Assembly: GCA_964504985.1 (NCBI GenBank)
Contig: CAZDFU010000005.1
Coordinates: 1-64,000 of the forward strand
Source of the DNA: CAZDFU01 sp964504985
GTDB lineage: Bacteria > Patescibacteriota > Microgenomatia > Daviesbacterales > UBA10151
Reading direction: 5' to 3'
DNA length: 64,000 nt
Below the pieces are notes generated by a model. That model saw only the letters and a list, made by a program, of their open reading frames with translations, made no database searches and had not been told where the DNA came from. A program made the translations under genes and the position numbers. Positions within the stretch are counted from its first letter, which is position 1; every line of letters starts with the position of its first letter. Shown here in pieces: positions 43,239 to 52,971 of the stretch.

Positions 43239-44879
43239 TCTCTTAAAATTAATAAATGAAGATAATAATATTATAAAGCCGGTTAAGGTTAAAATTTTAG
43301 ATACACGGGTTATTAATGTATCTTCAAATCTGATGATTATGTTGTGACGGCCTTTAGGAACATTAAAACTGATTAAACCATTTTTATCAACTTTAAGCTG
43401 ATTGAGTTCGTTGTCTATATATAGACTTTGCCCTGGGAAATAAAATTGTCCAGCAGACACAGAAGCTTCTTTTTTTGAATTAATAGTAAATGACAAAAAG
43501 TTAGTTGCCTGTTTTTTATCAGAAAAAGTTATACCCTCTCCGTAAGCCTCATTCCATACTTTTCCTAATAACTTATCGTTTGCTCCTATTGGAAGATACT
43601 CATTAAAGGTATTAGTTGTTACCTCTGTTTCCAGGTTCAAGTATGTCTCAATAGGGAAATCAGTGTATTGATTTACATTTAGATGGTTCCTGTTGGTATA
43701 TAAAGCTACAAGTATTAAAAATATAAGAATCAAAATTTTAAGTTTCTTGCTAAAATGAACAAGTATTAAACCTGCACAAATTGAGGCAATAAGAAGCGCA
43801 GGTAATAATAACCTAAAGGGAAAATCAACTGTGACAATATTTACTAATACCTCCCATACAGTTGTTGAGTAATCTAAGGTCAAAAAAATACTGACAGCTA
43901 AGCCTGATAATAAAAAAACGCCTAAAGCATGGTTCTTTTTTGACAAACGCCTAAAAATGATTAGTAAAACTAAGATGATAACTGAAATCCATTGTGAAAC
44001 ACCTAGTTGAAATGAAACCTCTCCGTTCTTCGCATTATTTACAATAGGACTATAGCCCCATTTGGAATAAACAAGTTGGTTTAGGTCAATAAAGTTTCTT
44101 TTGTAGAGTTCTTTTAAACCGGTTTGACCGTTAACTCTAGTAAAGCGGTTGTAGTAAGCTGCAGGTAATAGATAAAAGGATGCTAATAAGACCCCTAGTA
44201 ATACCCCTAAGGTGATATTTTTTAAATAAATCATTCTTTTTTCAGCATATATAAATTCCCAGAGGAAAAGGGTAAAAATAAGGGGAAATAGGAAAATAAG
44301 ATGCATAATATGCGAAAGAATTATGCCCAAGATCCCTAGGGATAGAATTATTATGCCAAATCTTGAACGCTCTCTTATTAAGTGAATGCCTAATAGAACA
44401 AGGGGAACGAAGGTGAATATGAAAGCAATCCCCATCGAGGCGCTGACAAAGATGATAAGAAAATGGTAAGGTACCCAAAGATACAATATTGAAGATAATA
44501 GTGCTGATAATTTATCTTTAAGCAGGCTTCTGGCAAAAAAATACATGCTAATGCCTGATCCTAAGTATGACAGAAAGAATAATGCTTTTATGGTTTCTGA
44601 AAAATTTAATCCTAATTTCATAAGCGCTACTCCAATAATCCAAGGAAAGTGGTAAGAGAAGAATAATAGGGGATAACCAAAATTGTGTGCAAGTTGACCT
44701 ATCCAATAAGGTGGTATCTGACCATCATTTACAGCCAGATGATAGTAATAAAGCCTGACAACTTGATGCCAGATATCATGGGCAGTGAATAATCCTGGAT
44801 GCAACAATGCCTTCATTCCCAAAATGGAAAATGTTAGGATAATAATTAAGAAAATTAAATCTTTGGGAATTTTCCTCAT
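43206..44879 (-). CDS. PTPS_related/YfhO-like GT-C membrane protein, copy 5
   Basis: 557 residues, related to the array at 20505-26652 but on the other strand. The first loop has LFTAHDIWHQVVRLYYYHLA then QIPPYWIGQLAHNFGYPLLF, without the CRWVPD motif. RNFIDLNQLVYSKWGYSP matches the central loop of copy 2 (HFVNLNQLFFNRFWGYG), and the outer domain closes with FEDTLITRVSKILTLTG. A TATTAT lies nine nucleotides before the ATG, a less exact placement than at other starts. It is divergent from the PMT-like gene at 44938. Confidence 0.76.
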   Translation of the reverse strand: MRKIPKDLIFLIIILTFSILGMKALLHPGLFTAHDIWHQVVRLYYYHLAVNDGQIPPYWIGQLAHNFGYPLLFFSYHFPWIIGVALMKLGLNFSETIKALFFLSYLGSGISMYFFARSLLKDKLSALLSSILYLWVPYHFLIIFVSASMGIAFIFTFVPLVLLGIHLIRERSRFGIIILSLGILGIILSHIMHLIFLFPLIFTLFLWEFIYAEKRMIYLKNITLGVLLGVLLASFYLLPAAYYNRFTRVNGQTGLKELYKRNFIDLNQLVYSKWGYSPIVNNAKNGEVSFQLGVSQWISVIILVLLIIFRRLSKKNHALGVFLLSGLAVSIFLTLDYSTTVWEVLVNIVTVDFPFRLLLPALLIASICAGLILVHFSKKLKILILIFLILVALYTNRNHLNVNQYTDFPIETYLNLETEVTTNTFNEYLPIGANDKLLGKVWNEAYGEGITFSDKKQATNFLSFTINSKKEASVSAGQFYFPGQSLYIDNELNQLKVDKNGLISFNVPKGRHNIIIRFEDTLITRVSKILTLTGFIILLSSFINFKRLSKKFTFYKS

Positions 44880-44937
44880 CTATTGTTAATAATATAGCTT
44901 TTCTAATGCTAAATTGCTAACATTAATTTGTAATTAA

Positions 44938-46562
44938 ATGAGAAAATTAACATACTTTTTACTGGTTATTGTTATACTGCTTGGTTTTTTCTTAAGGTTT
45001 AACAAGGTTACCGAGATCCCCCCTTCATTAAATTGGGATGAAATCTCAATTTCTTATAATGCATATTCTGTTTTAAAAACAGGGAAAGATGAGTGGGGAA
45101 AATTTCTTCCAATTCATTTCAAATCATACGGAGAATATAAACTCCCTGCTCAAGTTTACTTATCTATTCCGGCCATCTCAATATTTGGATTAAATGAGTT
45201 TGGAGTTAGAATTACTCCTGTAATTTATGGAACTTTGACGGTTATCGTGATGTTTTTTTTAGGAAGGGCACTTTTCCAAAGTAATCTAGCAGGGCTAGCA
45301 TCATCATTTCTTACAGCTGTATCAGTTTGGCATATCCAGTTAACTAGAGCCTCCTTTGAGTCCTCGTTGGCAACTTTTTGGATAGTATCAGGAGTTTGGT
45401 TTTTAGTTAAAGGGTTTAAAGATCAAAAGTGGTTTATTATCTCAATGATACCGTTTGCTCTTTCAGTTTTTACTTATAATTCAGCGCGGATATTTGCACC
45501 AATCTTTCTGCTTGTAGTACTTATTATTTATAGAAAACATCTTGCAAAGTATAAAAAAATAGTTTTATGGTCATTTCTCGTTTTTATAATTTTATTGATC
45601 CCATTAGCACCGTTTATATTAAGCGGAGAAAGAAGTTCTAGGTATAAATTGGTAAGCATTACAGATGACCCGGGTTTAATTTTAAGAATAAATGAAAATA
45701 GAGGATTATCAAAACTGCCTGCGCCATTACCACGCTTAATTCACAATAAAGTTACCTATGTAAGTTATTATTTTGCCAGAAATTACTCTGCTCACTTTTC
45801 TCCAAATTTTCTATTTATTTCTGGCGCACCTCATAAGCAGCACCATGTTCAAAATATGGGGCAATTATATTATTTTCAACTGCCTTTGTTTATAGCTGGT
45901 CTTATTGGTTTATTTTTCTTAAAACATAAATTTAAAGGGATTCTTTTATCTTGGGTTCTTCTTGCGTATATTCCGGTCTCTGTTACAAACGATAGTATTC
46001 CTCATGCTCTAAGGACCCTTATTGCAATGCCATTTTATCAACTTGTTTCAGCATTAGGATTTATTGTTTCAATTAATTGGCTCAAAAGATTACCAAAAAT
46101 TACGGTTATTATTTTAGCGGTAGGGTTTTTCATTTTAATGGTTTTCAATTTTAATTCTTATGTAAAAAATTATTATGACATTTATCCAAAGACTTATTCA
46201 AAAGACTGGCAATATGGATATAAACAAGTGGTAGGCTATATTAATAAGAATAAGGATAAATATGACCAGATTGTTTTTTCAAGACATTATGGTGAGCCGC
46301 ATATGTTTACTCTTTTCTATTTAAACTATGAACCTGCAAAATATCAGAATGATCCAACTTTAGTTAGATTTGAAACTTATGATTGGGTAAGAGTTTTGAA
46401 ATTTGATAAATATTATTNNNNNNNNNNNNNNNNNNNNATCCTGGAAAGAACATCCTTTTTATAGGAAAAATGGAACATTTTCCAAAAGATCTACCAAGAC
46501 TGCTAACAGTTGATTTTCTGGATGGAAAAAGGGCTTTTGATTTGGTTGAGGTTAAACCTTAA
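44938..46562 (+). CDS. PMT-like GT-C glycosyltransferase, WDE group member 3, broken by assembly gap
   Basis: First loop IPPSLNWDEISISYNAYS (27-44), LKTGKDEWGKFLPIHFKS, then YGEYKLPAQVYLSIP. Before the 20-N gap the frame reads to KFDKYY. After it, the frame offset by two bases reads PGKNILFIG through RAFDLVEVKP and stops at 46560-46562. An apparent stop at 46464 exists only if the gap is taken as exactly 20 bases. The true gap must differ from 20 by one base (modulo three); paralogues suggest 7-10 missing residues. So the gene is probably intact, about 541 residues. It overlaps the convergent paralogue at its 3' end by four bases. Confidence 0.82.
46418..46437. other. Run of 20 Ns, assembly gap
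   Basis: Twenty unknown bases inside the PMT-like gene at 44938. The round number suggests a scaffolding placeholder and not a measured length. It breaks the reading frame of that gene artificially. Confidence 0.97.
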
Positions 46563-48142
46563 ATTGAATAAAGATAAAATGCAGGCTTAAAATTAGGCAG
46601 AGTTATGGTATGCAATTTTCTCAAATCTAATTTTTGGTTGGGTTCATTAGAGGCAGGTACTATATATAAATAGCCCTCTTTTAGTTCCTCTTTATCCCAA
46701 TCTATATTTCTGATCTGATATTTATCAAAAAAAGTTCCTTCCTTAACTCTTCTGCTTTCCAATAATTTATTTGGATTAAGGTTTGTGTAATAGGGGATAT
46801 ATAAATGCGGAAGCCCTGCATACATATTTGCTGGGCCAAATCTTGGATCAATAATAATTTGGTGATAATTTTGATATCTGGGTTTTATATACTGGGCAAT
46901 CTGCTTATAACCATATTGAAAACCTTCACCTGAATCTTTTGGGAAATGATAGAAAAAAATTACTAAAAAGTAAAGGAAAGAAACAAGTATCGCTGTTAAT
47001 GTAAAAATCTTCCAGATTCTATTAGCATGCTTTAAGAAAATAAAAAAACCCACAGCACAAACTATTGAAATTGGGATCACTGATACTAAATTTCTTGATG
47101 TACTTTGTACACCTGAAGTTAAAGAAGCAGTTATTGGAGCTGTTATTAAAAGGGCATAAATAAACCCCGCCTTTTCCTTAAAAAGCTCACTAACTTTATA
47201 TATGCCAATAAGGAAAAAAAGCAGAAAGGGGGATAGAAATACACCTGCTTGGAAAGGGTCTGCTTTTGGGAGCAAGTTATAGCCTGTAAAAAATATATAC
47301 GAGAGATTAAAATAGGATGAGTATTTTTCCAAAAATGCTGAAATAATAAAAGAAACTTTTTGCCAAGGGTAAAAATTAGGGTTCTCCAATTTTATTGCCA
47401 AAGAAGGTTCTCTTAGCAGATTCTCTGTACTTGCTCTGGTAGTAGAGTTTAAATTAATTAAAAAATCTAAGAGTATTGGAACAATAATAGTTAAAAAAAG
47501 TAAAATCCCAAAATAATACCTAGGTTGTTTTTTGATAGATTTAATATTCATTAAAATAAGTAAAATTATGATAAAAGGAGTAAAGATCCATTCTGTATGG
47601 TAGGCCCAAACTGATAAAGCAAATGAAATAAAACTAGCAATAGTTATGAAACTGCTTTTTCTAAGACCTAAGAAAAATAAATATATTCCTAAAGTAAAAA
47701 AGAATAAAGCAATATTTGCCTCATAAGCCATATGCGAGGTTAAAATATGCATTGGTGAGATAGCTAAGATAAAAGAGCTTAGAAGAGCAAGGTATTTCTT
47801 TCTTGTTAGTTCAAAAACCAAAAATCCTAATATAAGAGTTGTTAAACTGCCTGCAAGAGCAGATATCAACCGGACAGCTATTTCAGTACTCCCAAATAAT
47901 ATAGTTGTAGGTATTGCCAAGTATATTGTAAGAGGGGCCTTGTAAGTGCTGTGTGACTGAAAAGATAGGGGTAAGAAATGATTATGTTCGTCTTTACCTG
48001 TTTTTAATACTGAATAAGCATCATAGGCAATTGATATTTCATCGTTTGACAGATGCGGCGGGACAGTATCTAATTGAGCAAACCTTAATAGAATTGTTAA
48101 GAGCGCAACAAGAATTACTAAAAGGGGAAAATTAAATTTCAT
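46559..48142 (-). CDS. PMT-like GT-C glycosyltransferase, WDE group member 4
   Basis: 527 residues from the ATG at 48142, which forms an ATGA overlap with the upstream minus-strand gene; an earlier in-frame start at 48181 would add 13 residues from inside that gene. First loop VPPHLSNDEISIAYDAYS (27-44) and LKTGKDEHNHFLPLSF, then TYKAPLTIYLAIP. NDE replaces WDE. TSHMAYEANIALFF is the counterpart of the SRxxFE block. It is a clear paralogue of the convergent gene at 44938, so these two lie tail to tail as an inverted duplicate pair. Confidence 0.83.
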   Translation of the reverse strand: MKFNFPLLVILVALLTILLRFAQLDTVPPHLSNDEISIAYDAYSVLKTGKDEHNHFLPLSFQSHSTYKAPLTIYLAIPTTILFGSTEIAVRLISALAGSLTTLILGFLVFELTRKKYLALLSSFILAISPMHILTSHMAYEANIALFFFTLGIYLFFLGLRKSSFITIASFISFALSVWAYHTEWIFTPFIIILLILMNIKSIKKQPRYYFGILLFLTIIVPILLDFLINLNSTTRASTENLLREPSLAIKLENPNFYPWQKVSFIISAFLEKYSSYFNLSYIFFTGYNLLPKADPFQAGVFLSPFLLFFLIGIYKVSELFKEKAGFIYALLITAPITASLTSGVQSTSRNLVSVIPISIVCAVGFFIFLKHANRIWKIFTLTAILVSFLYFLVIFFYHFPKDSGEGFQYGYKQIAQYIKPRYQNYHQIIIDPRFGPANMYAGLPHLYIPYYTNLNPNKLLESRRVKEGTFFDKYQIRNIDWDKEELKEGYLYIVPASNEPNQKLDLRKLHTITLPNFKPAFYLYSI

Positions 48143-48960
48143 ATTTTGGGATTGATAAAAATGTAAAAACTTAAGGCCCATAAAATCAGATAAACTTTTT
48201 TGTTAATATGTTGAGATCCTTTAAGAATTAAGTAAATAAATATGGGCGCTAATAAATAAAGGGATTGGAATTTATCCGCAGACCGGTCTACCCCTGAGGT
48301 CAATATTGTTACAAAAAAAGAACTAAAGATTAAATACTTAAATCTGCCCTTTTCTATAAATATTTTGTAACTTCCTATAAATATTGGATATAAGTTAGCC
48401 AGAAGTAAAACATCATAAAGGTTTTTTAGGTTTAGAAAATCAAAGAAGTTAGTTAAAAGCGCATAAACGTAAATGAGCTTTGAATATAGCAGTAAACGGA
48501 GCCGGTAGGGAATAAATAATGCATCTTCCTGATGTCTGTTAAGGTGATAATTAACTTCAGGAGAATTAAAAATTAATTGTGAATGTTGGATCTGAAAAGG
48601 ATATTTAATTACTTCTCCGAGGTATAAATTAGCCAGTAATAAAAAAAGTATCCAAATTAAGAGTATAAATTTAGCGGGAAACTTTTTGTATAAATAAAAT
48701 AGCCCTAAGGTTGTTAACGGAAGAAATGAAAAAAATATATAGTTAGATGAATAAAAAAAAAGCGGTATTAACCCTGAGGAGAGGATAAGAAAATTATTAA
48801 AGATGGATTTCTTTAAATTTAAAAAATTCTGGAATAAATAAATTGCCAGGCCCAGGGTAAGACTATTTATTAAAGAAATAAATAAGTGATGGTGGGAAAA
48901 ATAATTTAAACAAAAAGATAACAAGCCAGAGAGAAAGGGCAGTAAAAAGCTATGCGGCAT
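48139..48960 (-). CDS. Unrecognised polytopic membrane protein
   Basis: 273 residues, strongly hydrophobic with about seven segments. It starts MPHSFLLPFLSGLLSFCLNY. A polar outer stretch (IQHSQLIFNSPEVNYHLNRH, near 124-143) is followed by QEDALFIPYRLRLLL, then a late GVDRSADKFQSLYLL loop. No GT-C acidic loop follows segment 1. Its coupling by ATGA to a PMT-like gene suggests an accessory role for that enzyme. A leaderless-type promoter precedes it. I cannot assign a family; a shortened GT-C relative is one possibility. Confidence 0.65.
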   Translation of the reverse strand: MPHSFLLPFLSGLLSFCLNYFSHHHLFISLINSLTLGLAIYLFQNFLNLKKSIFNNFLILSSGLIPLFFYSSNYIFFSFLPLTTLGLFYLYKKFPAKFILLIWILFLLLANLYLGEVIKYPFQIQHSQLIFNSPEVNYHLNRHQEDALFIPYRLRLLLYSKLIYVYALLTNFFDFLNLKNLYDVLLLANLYPIFIGSYKIFIEKGRFKYLIFSSFFVTILTSGVDRSADKFQSLYLLAPIFIYLILKGSQHINKKVYLILWALSFYIFINPKI

Positions 48961-48966
48961 GATATG

Positions 48967-48995
48967 ATTATATTGTTATCTTATGCCTAAGTCTA
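48967..48995 (-). promoter_or_regulatory. Minus-strand promoter, leaderless type, in a divergent gap of 22 bases
   Basis: Minus-strand TATAAT at 48967-48972 lies six nucleotides before the ATG at 48960. A TAGACT sits 17 nt upstream, inside the opposing gene. On the plus strand an overlapping TATATT (48969-48974) lies eight nucleotides before the ATG at 48983, so both directions share one AT-rich core. Confidence 0.62.
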
Positions 48996-50593
48996 TACTA
49001 AAACTTTCGTCCCCAAAAGTTCTCTTAATAATTATTTGTCTTCTTTTTCTTTTAACCCGCCTATATAAAATTGATACGATCCCACCTTCTCCGTATTGGG
49101 ATGAAGCATCATTTGGTTATAATGCTTATACTATTTCTCAAACAGGTAAAGATGAATGGGGAGACTTTCTACCAATTCACTTTAGGGCTTTTGGTGAGTT
49201 TAAGCTGCCCGTTTTTATTTACAGTACAGCTGTTTTCGTGAAACTTTTTGGGCTAAATGAATTTTCCATAAGATTTCCAGCTGTTTTATTTTCCTCAGTT
49301 ATAATTATTATAACTTATTTGTTAACTAAAGAGCTTTTTAAGGAAGTACGCACGGCTCTCTTTAGCGCTTTCTTCCTGGCTGTTTCCTCCTGGTTATTCA
49401 TCTTTAGTAGGGTTGCACACGAAGTTTCTGCAGGTTTAATGTTTTTTATGCTGGGAATTTATCTAATGATTTTAGCTTTGAAGAAGAAGTATTTAGTAAT
49501 CATTGCAACTTTTTGTTTCATACTAAGTATTTATAGTTATAATAGTTTCCGCATACTTGTTCCTCTTACTATTATTTTATTATTCTCTTTGCATATTTAC
49601 CCCTTTAAAGTAAAAAATTTTCTGATACTTTTGGGCGCACTTATATTCTTTATTGCGAGCTTAACACCTATTGTTAGGTTACTTATTTATGATGCGGGGT
49701 TTGGCAGGGTTCAATCCTTTGCACTGCTTCCTACCATTCAGCAAGTGTATGATTTGGAGGGAAACCCGCGCTTACAGTTAATTTTTGACAGGAGTAAATC
49801 TACTGATTGGGGAGATAATTTCACTAATATTTTAAAAAACTACTTTGTCCATTTCAGCCCAAACTTTCTTCTTTTAAAAGGAGATGTTAATCCTAGAAAT
49901 CATCCACCTGGATCAGGCCAACTTTTTTTGCCTGATCTTCTTTTGGTTTTGCTGGGAACCGCTATCATTAAAAAGAAAGGAAAACTCTTGTTATATTTGC
50001 CTGTTATATTAATACTTTTAGGCCCTGTTCCGGCAATTATCTTTAAAGAGATTCCGCATGCTTCAAGGTCGCTGGCTGTTATTCCTTTTATTTGTATTTT
50101 AATGGGCGTTGGAGCGAATGGTCTTATAAACCGTTTTAGAAGAATTTTAATTCCGCTAGTAGTCGTCTATATATTGTTCTTTGCATTTTTTTATCAAAAT
50201 TATATTACTCAGTATCCCAAAGAATTTTCTCAAGATTGGCAGTATGGGTATAAGAGATTATTTTTAGATTATAAAGACCAAATTGGAAATTTTGACAGGA
50301 TTATTATATCTGATGTTTATGCACAACCCTATATTTTTGCTTTATATTACCTAAAATACAGTCCTGAAAAATTTAGATCAGAAGTTGAATACAATCCTAT
50401 AAACGAATGGGGTTTTTCCACTGTGGCAAAATTTGGTAAATTTGAATTTAGAAAAATTAATAAGACAGATATTGGTTCTAAAAGAACCCTGATTTTTGCA
50501 ACTGACGTAGATAAGCCTGATAATATAGAACCAAATAGCGAAATCAGGTTTTTAGACGGGAAAACTGCATTTTGGGTATACAATTTATTCTAG
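48983..50593 (+). CDS. PMT-like GT-C glycosyltransferase, WDE group member 5
   Basis: 536 residues. First loop IPPSPYWDEASFGYNAYT (33-50), TGKDEWGDFLPIHF, then FGEFKLPVFIYST. SRVAHEVSAGLMFFMLGI is the counterpart of the third-segment block. YAQPYIFALYYLKYSPEKF begins the outer C-terminal strand region. Closest in pattern to member 3 (WDE plus TGKDEWG plus LPIHF), suggesting that these two are the most recent duplicates of the group. The ATG is eight nucleotides past a TATATT shared with the divergent promoter. Confidence 0.85.
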   Translation: MPKSILKLSSPKVLLIIICLLFLLTRLYKIDTIPPSPYWDEASFGYNAYTISQTGKDEWGDFLPIHFRAFGEFKLPVFIYSTAVFVKLFGLNEFSIRFPAVLFSSVIIIITYLLTKELFKEVRTALFSAFFLAVSSWLFIFSRVAHEVSAGLMFFMLGIYLMILALKKKYLVIIATFCFILSIYSYNSFRILVPLTIILLFSLHIYPFKVKNFLILLGALIFFIASLTPIVRLLIYDAGFGRVQSFALLPTIQQVYDLEGNPRLQLIFDRSKSTDWGDNFTNILKNYFVHFSPNFLLLKGDVNPRNHPPGSGQLFLPDLLLVLLGTAIIKKKGKLLLYLPVILILLGPVPAIIFKEIPHASRSLAVIPFICILMGVGANGLINRFRRILIPLVVVYILFFAFFYQNYITQYPKEFSQDWQYGYKRLFLDYKDQIGNFDRIIISDVYAQPYIFALYYLKYSPEKFRSEVEYNPINEWGFSTVAKFGKFEFRKINKTDIGSKRTLIFATDVDKPDNIEPNSEIRFLDGKTAFWVYNLF

Positions 50594-50602
50594 TGATTTA
50601 CA

Positions 50603-52201
50603 ATGAAAAAATCAGTCAAAATTGTATTTATACTTATAATTTTATTAGCAGCATTTTTAAGAATTTATAAATTAGATCAGCTGCCTCCATCTTTAAATTG
50701 GGATGAAGCTGCAGGGGGGTATAATGCATATACAATAGCAAACTGGGGAAGGGATGAGTGGGGAGCAAAGCTGCCCTTAGTATTCACATCCTTTAGAGAT
50801 GATAAGCACCCGGTACATATTTATATAACATCAATATTTGTAAAGCTATTTGGTTTGTCAGATTTTAGTGCCAGACTACCTTCTGCTATTATAGGTGTTT
50901 TAGGTGTGATAGTAATTTTTTGGTTAGGACGAATATTTTTTAAGAGTGATCTTGCTGCTCTTCTTTCAGCATTATTTTTAGCTGTTTCTCCTTATCACTT
51001 ACATTTTTCCAGAGGATTATGGGAGGTTAATTTTGCCTTTTTCTTTTTTATCCTTGGCCTGCTATTGTTTTTTTTGGCTATTCAAAAAAAAGCATGGTTG
51101 ATAAACCTATCGTTTTTTACTTTTGGACTGAGTATATTGTCTTATCACTCTTCAAAACTAATAGTTCCTCCTTTGGTTTTACTCCTTTGTTTGCTTTATT
51201 TTAAGGATCTAAAAAAACTCTCCATAAATTTTTATAGCGGTCTGCTTATTTTCTTTCTATTTATATCTTTATTAATTATTGAGCCAAGGCTTTTGGGAAT
51301 AGCCAGAGTTCAACAAACTCAGCTTAATAATGAGGATATTGAAGAAACAACAATTTACAAGTCAACTAAAAATTCTAATCTTGCAAAAGGAGAGATTATC
51401 CTAAGAAACTATATAAGCCATTTTACTCCTGAATATCTATTTTTCTCTGGAGATCAAAGCCCAAGAAATTCTACTAAAACTTTTGGAGAATTCTATAAGA
51501 CTGACGCTTTATTTATTTTGACCGGATTTTTTTATCTGGTAAAGTTAAGATCCAAGACCGGGTTTGTTATATTAGTTTGGTTGTTGTTAGCTCCGCTGCC
51601 TGCAAGTTTGGTTAAGGGCGCCCCTAGCGCTACAAGAGCAATATTTATGATGGGAAGCATGCATCTTATCTTTGCGTTAGGTGCCAGCAAGTTACTGGGA
51701 TGGTTTAAGGGAAAGATAAAAATAGCAGTAATTGTTTTCATACTAATCTTATTGGCTTTTCAAATGAATTCTTATCTAAGTTATTACTTTAATACTTATT
51801 CAAAAAAGGAACCAACTGACTGGCAGTACGGCATGAAACAAATTGTTGAATTTGTGAGAGCTCATCCGGAATATGCTACGGTTTATATGACAGAGGAGAG
51901 ATCCCAACCCTATATTTTTTTCCTATTTCATTTAAAAGAACCATTGCCGGATTTTATAAATACCGTTATATATAACCGTTGGGACAGCAAGAGTTATAAG
52001 TATAATACAGTGTCATCTTTTAATAGGTATTACTTTGGCGGGTGGGATCCTGTTGAGAGTGAGCCTTTTCCTGATGTATTGTATATACTTACACCTAGTC
52101 AATATGATGGGTTAAGGCACAGGGATAAATTTGACGTGAAGAAGATTATCCGTTTTCCTGATGGAGGTAATGCGTTCTATTTAATAAGTGCAATAAAATG
52201 A
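50603..52201 (+). CDS. PMT-like GT-C glycosyltransferase, WDE group member 6
   Basis: 532 residues. First loop LPPSLNWDEAAGGYNAYT (27-44), then NWGRDEWGAKLPLVF and FRDDKHPVHIYITS. It has GRDEWG where most members have TGKDEWG, and DDKHP in place of the GEYK(L)P block, so acceptor or donor preference may differ. SRGLWEVNFAFFFFILGL follows. It lies nine bases behind member 5 and overlaps the next GT2 gene by ATGA. No internal start signal is evident; the pair is probably co-transcribed. Confidence 0.84.
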   Translation: MKKSVKIVFILIILLAAFLRIYKLDQLPPSLNWDEAAGGYNAYTIANWGRDEWGAKLPLVFTSFRDDKHPVHIYITSIFVKLFGLSDFSARLPSAIIGVLGVIVIFWLGRIFFKSDLAALLSALFLAVSPYHLHFSRGLWEVNFAFFFFILGLLLFFLAIQKKAWLINLSFFTFGLSILSYHSSKLIVPPLVLLLCLLYFKDLKKLSINFYSGLLIFFLFISLLIIEPRLLGIARVQQTQLNNEDIEETTIYKSTKNSNLAKGEIILRNYISHFTPEYLFFSGDQSPRNSTKTFGEFYKTDALFILTGFFYLVKLRSKTGFVILVWLLLAPLPASLVKGAPSATRAIFMMGSMHLIFALGASKLLGWFKGKIKIAVIVFILILLAFQMNSYLSYYFNTYSKKEPTDWQYGMKQIVEFVRAHPEYATVYMTEERSQPYIFFLFHLKEPLPDFINTVIYNRWDSKSYKYNTVSSFNRYYFGGWDPVESEPFPDVLYILTPSQYDGLRHRDKFDVKKIIRFPDGGNAFYLISAIK

Positions 52202-52971
52202 ATCAAAAAGTCTCAGTAGTTTTAGCTGTGTTTAATGAGGAAGAAAATTTAGGACCATGTCTTAAATCAGTTGAAAATCTTGCCTCTGAAATTGTAATTG
52301 TGGATGGGGGATCAAAAGATAAAACAATTGAAATTGCAAAACAGTTTGGTGCAAAAATAATCCGTTCAAATAACCCTCAGGTTTTTCATATTAACAAAAA
52401 TATAGCAATAGATGCAGCCAAGGGAAATTGGGTATTGCAGCTTGATGCAGATGAAACAGTAAGCACAGATCTTTCCAGGGAAATAAAAGAAGTTATTTCC
52501 TCTCAGTCTGGCTTTAATGGTTACTGGATCCCAAGAAGGAATTTTTTCTTAGGAAAATTTTTGAGTAAAGGAGGACAGTATCCTGATTATACTTTAAGGC
52601 TTTATAGAAATGGGAAAGGAAGACTGCCCGCAAAAGATGTCCATGAGCAGGCAGTAGTTGAGGGTAAGGTTGGTTTTCTGAAAAATGACCTCATACATAT
52701 TAAGGATAAAACTTTTGGAATATATTTAAAAAGGCTTAATGTCTATACTAGTTTGATTGCTACTCAAATGAAACAAAAAGGGATTAGAAATACCCCGCAA
52801 ATTTTCATTGAATATATGTTTATTAAGCCTTCATGGTGGTTTTTAAAAACCTACTTTATACATAAAGGTTTTGTAGATGGATTTCCGGGTTTTATTTTTT
52901 CGCTATTTTCTTCACTGCGTTTTCCTATTTCTTTTTTAAAATTTGTTATTGATAAAGGAGAAAGTAAATGA
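52198..52971 (+). CDS. GT2 glycosyltransferase, WaaE-like, third copy
   Basis: 257 residues with LAVFNEEENLGPCLKSVENL (9-28), VDGGSKDKT (35-43) and LQLDADETVS (80-89). GQYPDYTLRLYRNGKGRL and DVHEQ match the WaaE pattern also seen at 38230 and 39124. It is linked by ATGA to the PMT-like gene before it and the GT4 gene after it, so a GT2-GT4 pair follows a membrane transferase here, much like the 38230-42501 block. Confidence 0.84.
   Translation: MNQKVSVVLAVFNEEENLGPCLKSVENLASEIVIVDGGSKDKTIEIAKQFGAKIIRSNNPQVFHINKNIAIDAAKGNWVLQLDADETVSTDLSREIKEVISSQSGFNGYWIPRRNFFLGKFLSKGGQYPDYTLRLYRNGKGRLPAKDVHEQAVVEGKVGFLKNDLIHIKDKTFGIYLKRLNVYTSLIATQMKQKGIRNTPQIFIEYMFIKPSWWFLKTYFIHKGFVDGFPGFIFSLFSSLRFPISFLKFVIDKGESK

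Noticed and set aside
46438..46464. Stop codon ending the PMT-like gene at 46464
   Set aside because: It arises only from treating the 20 Ns as a true length; the family tail continues in another frame to 46562.
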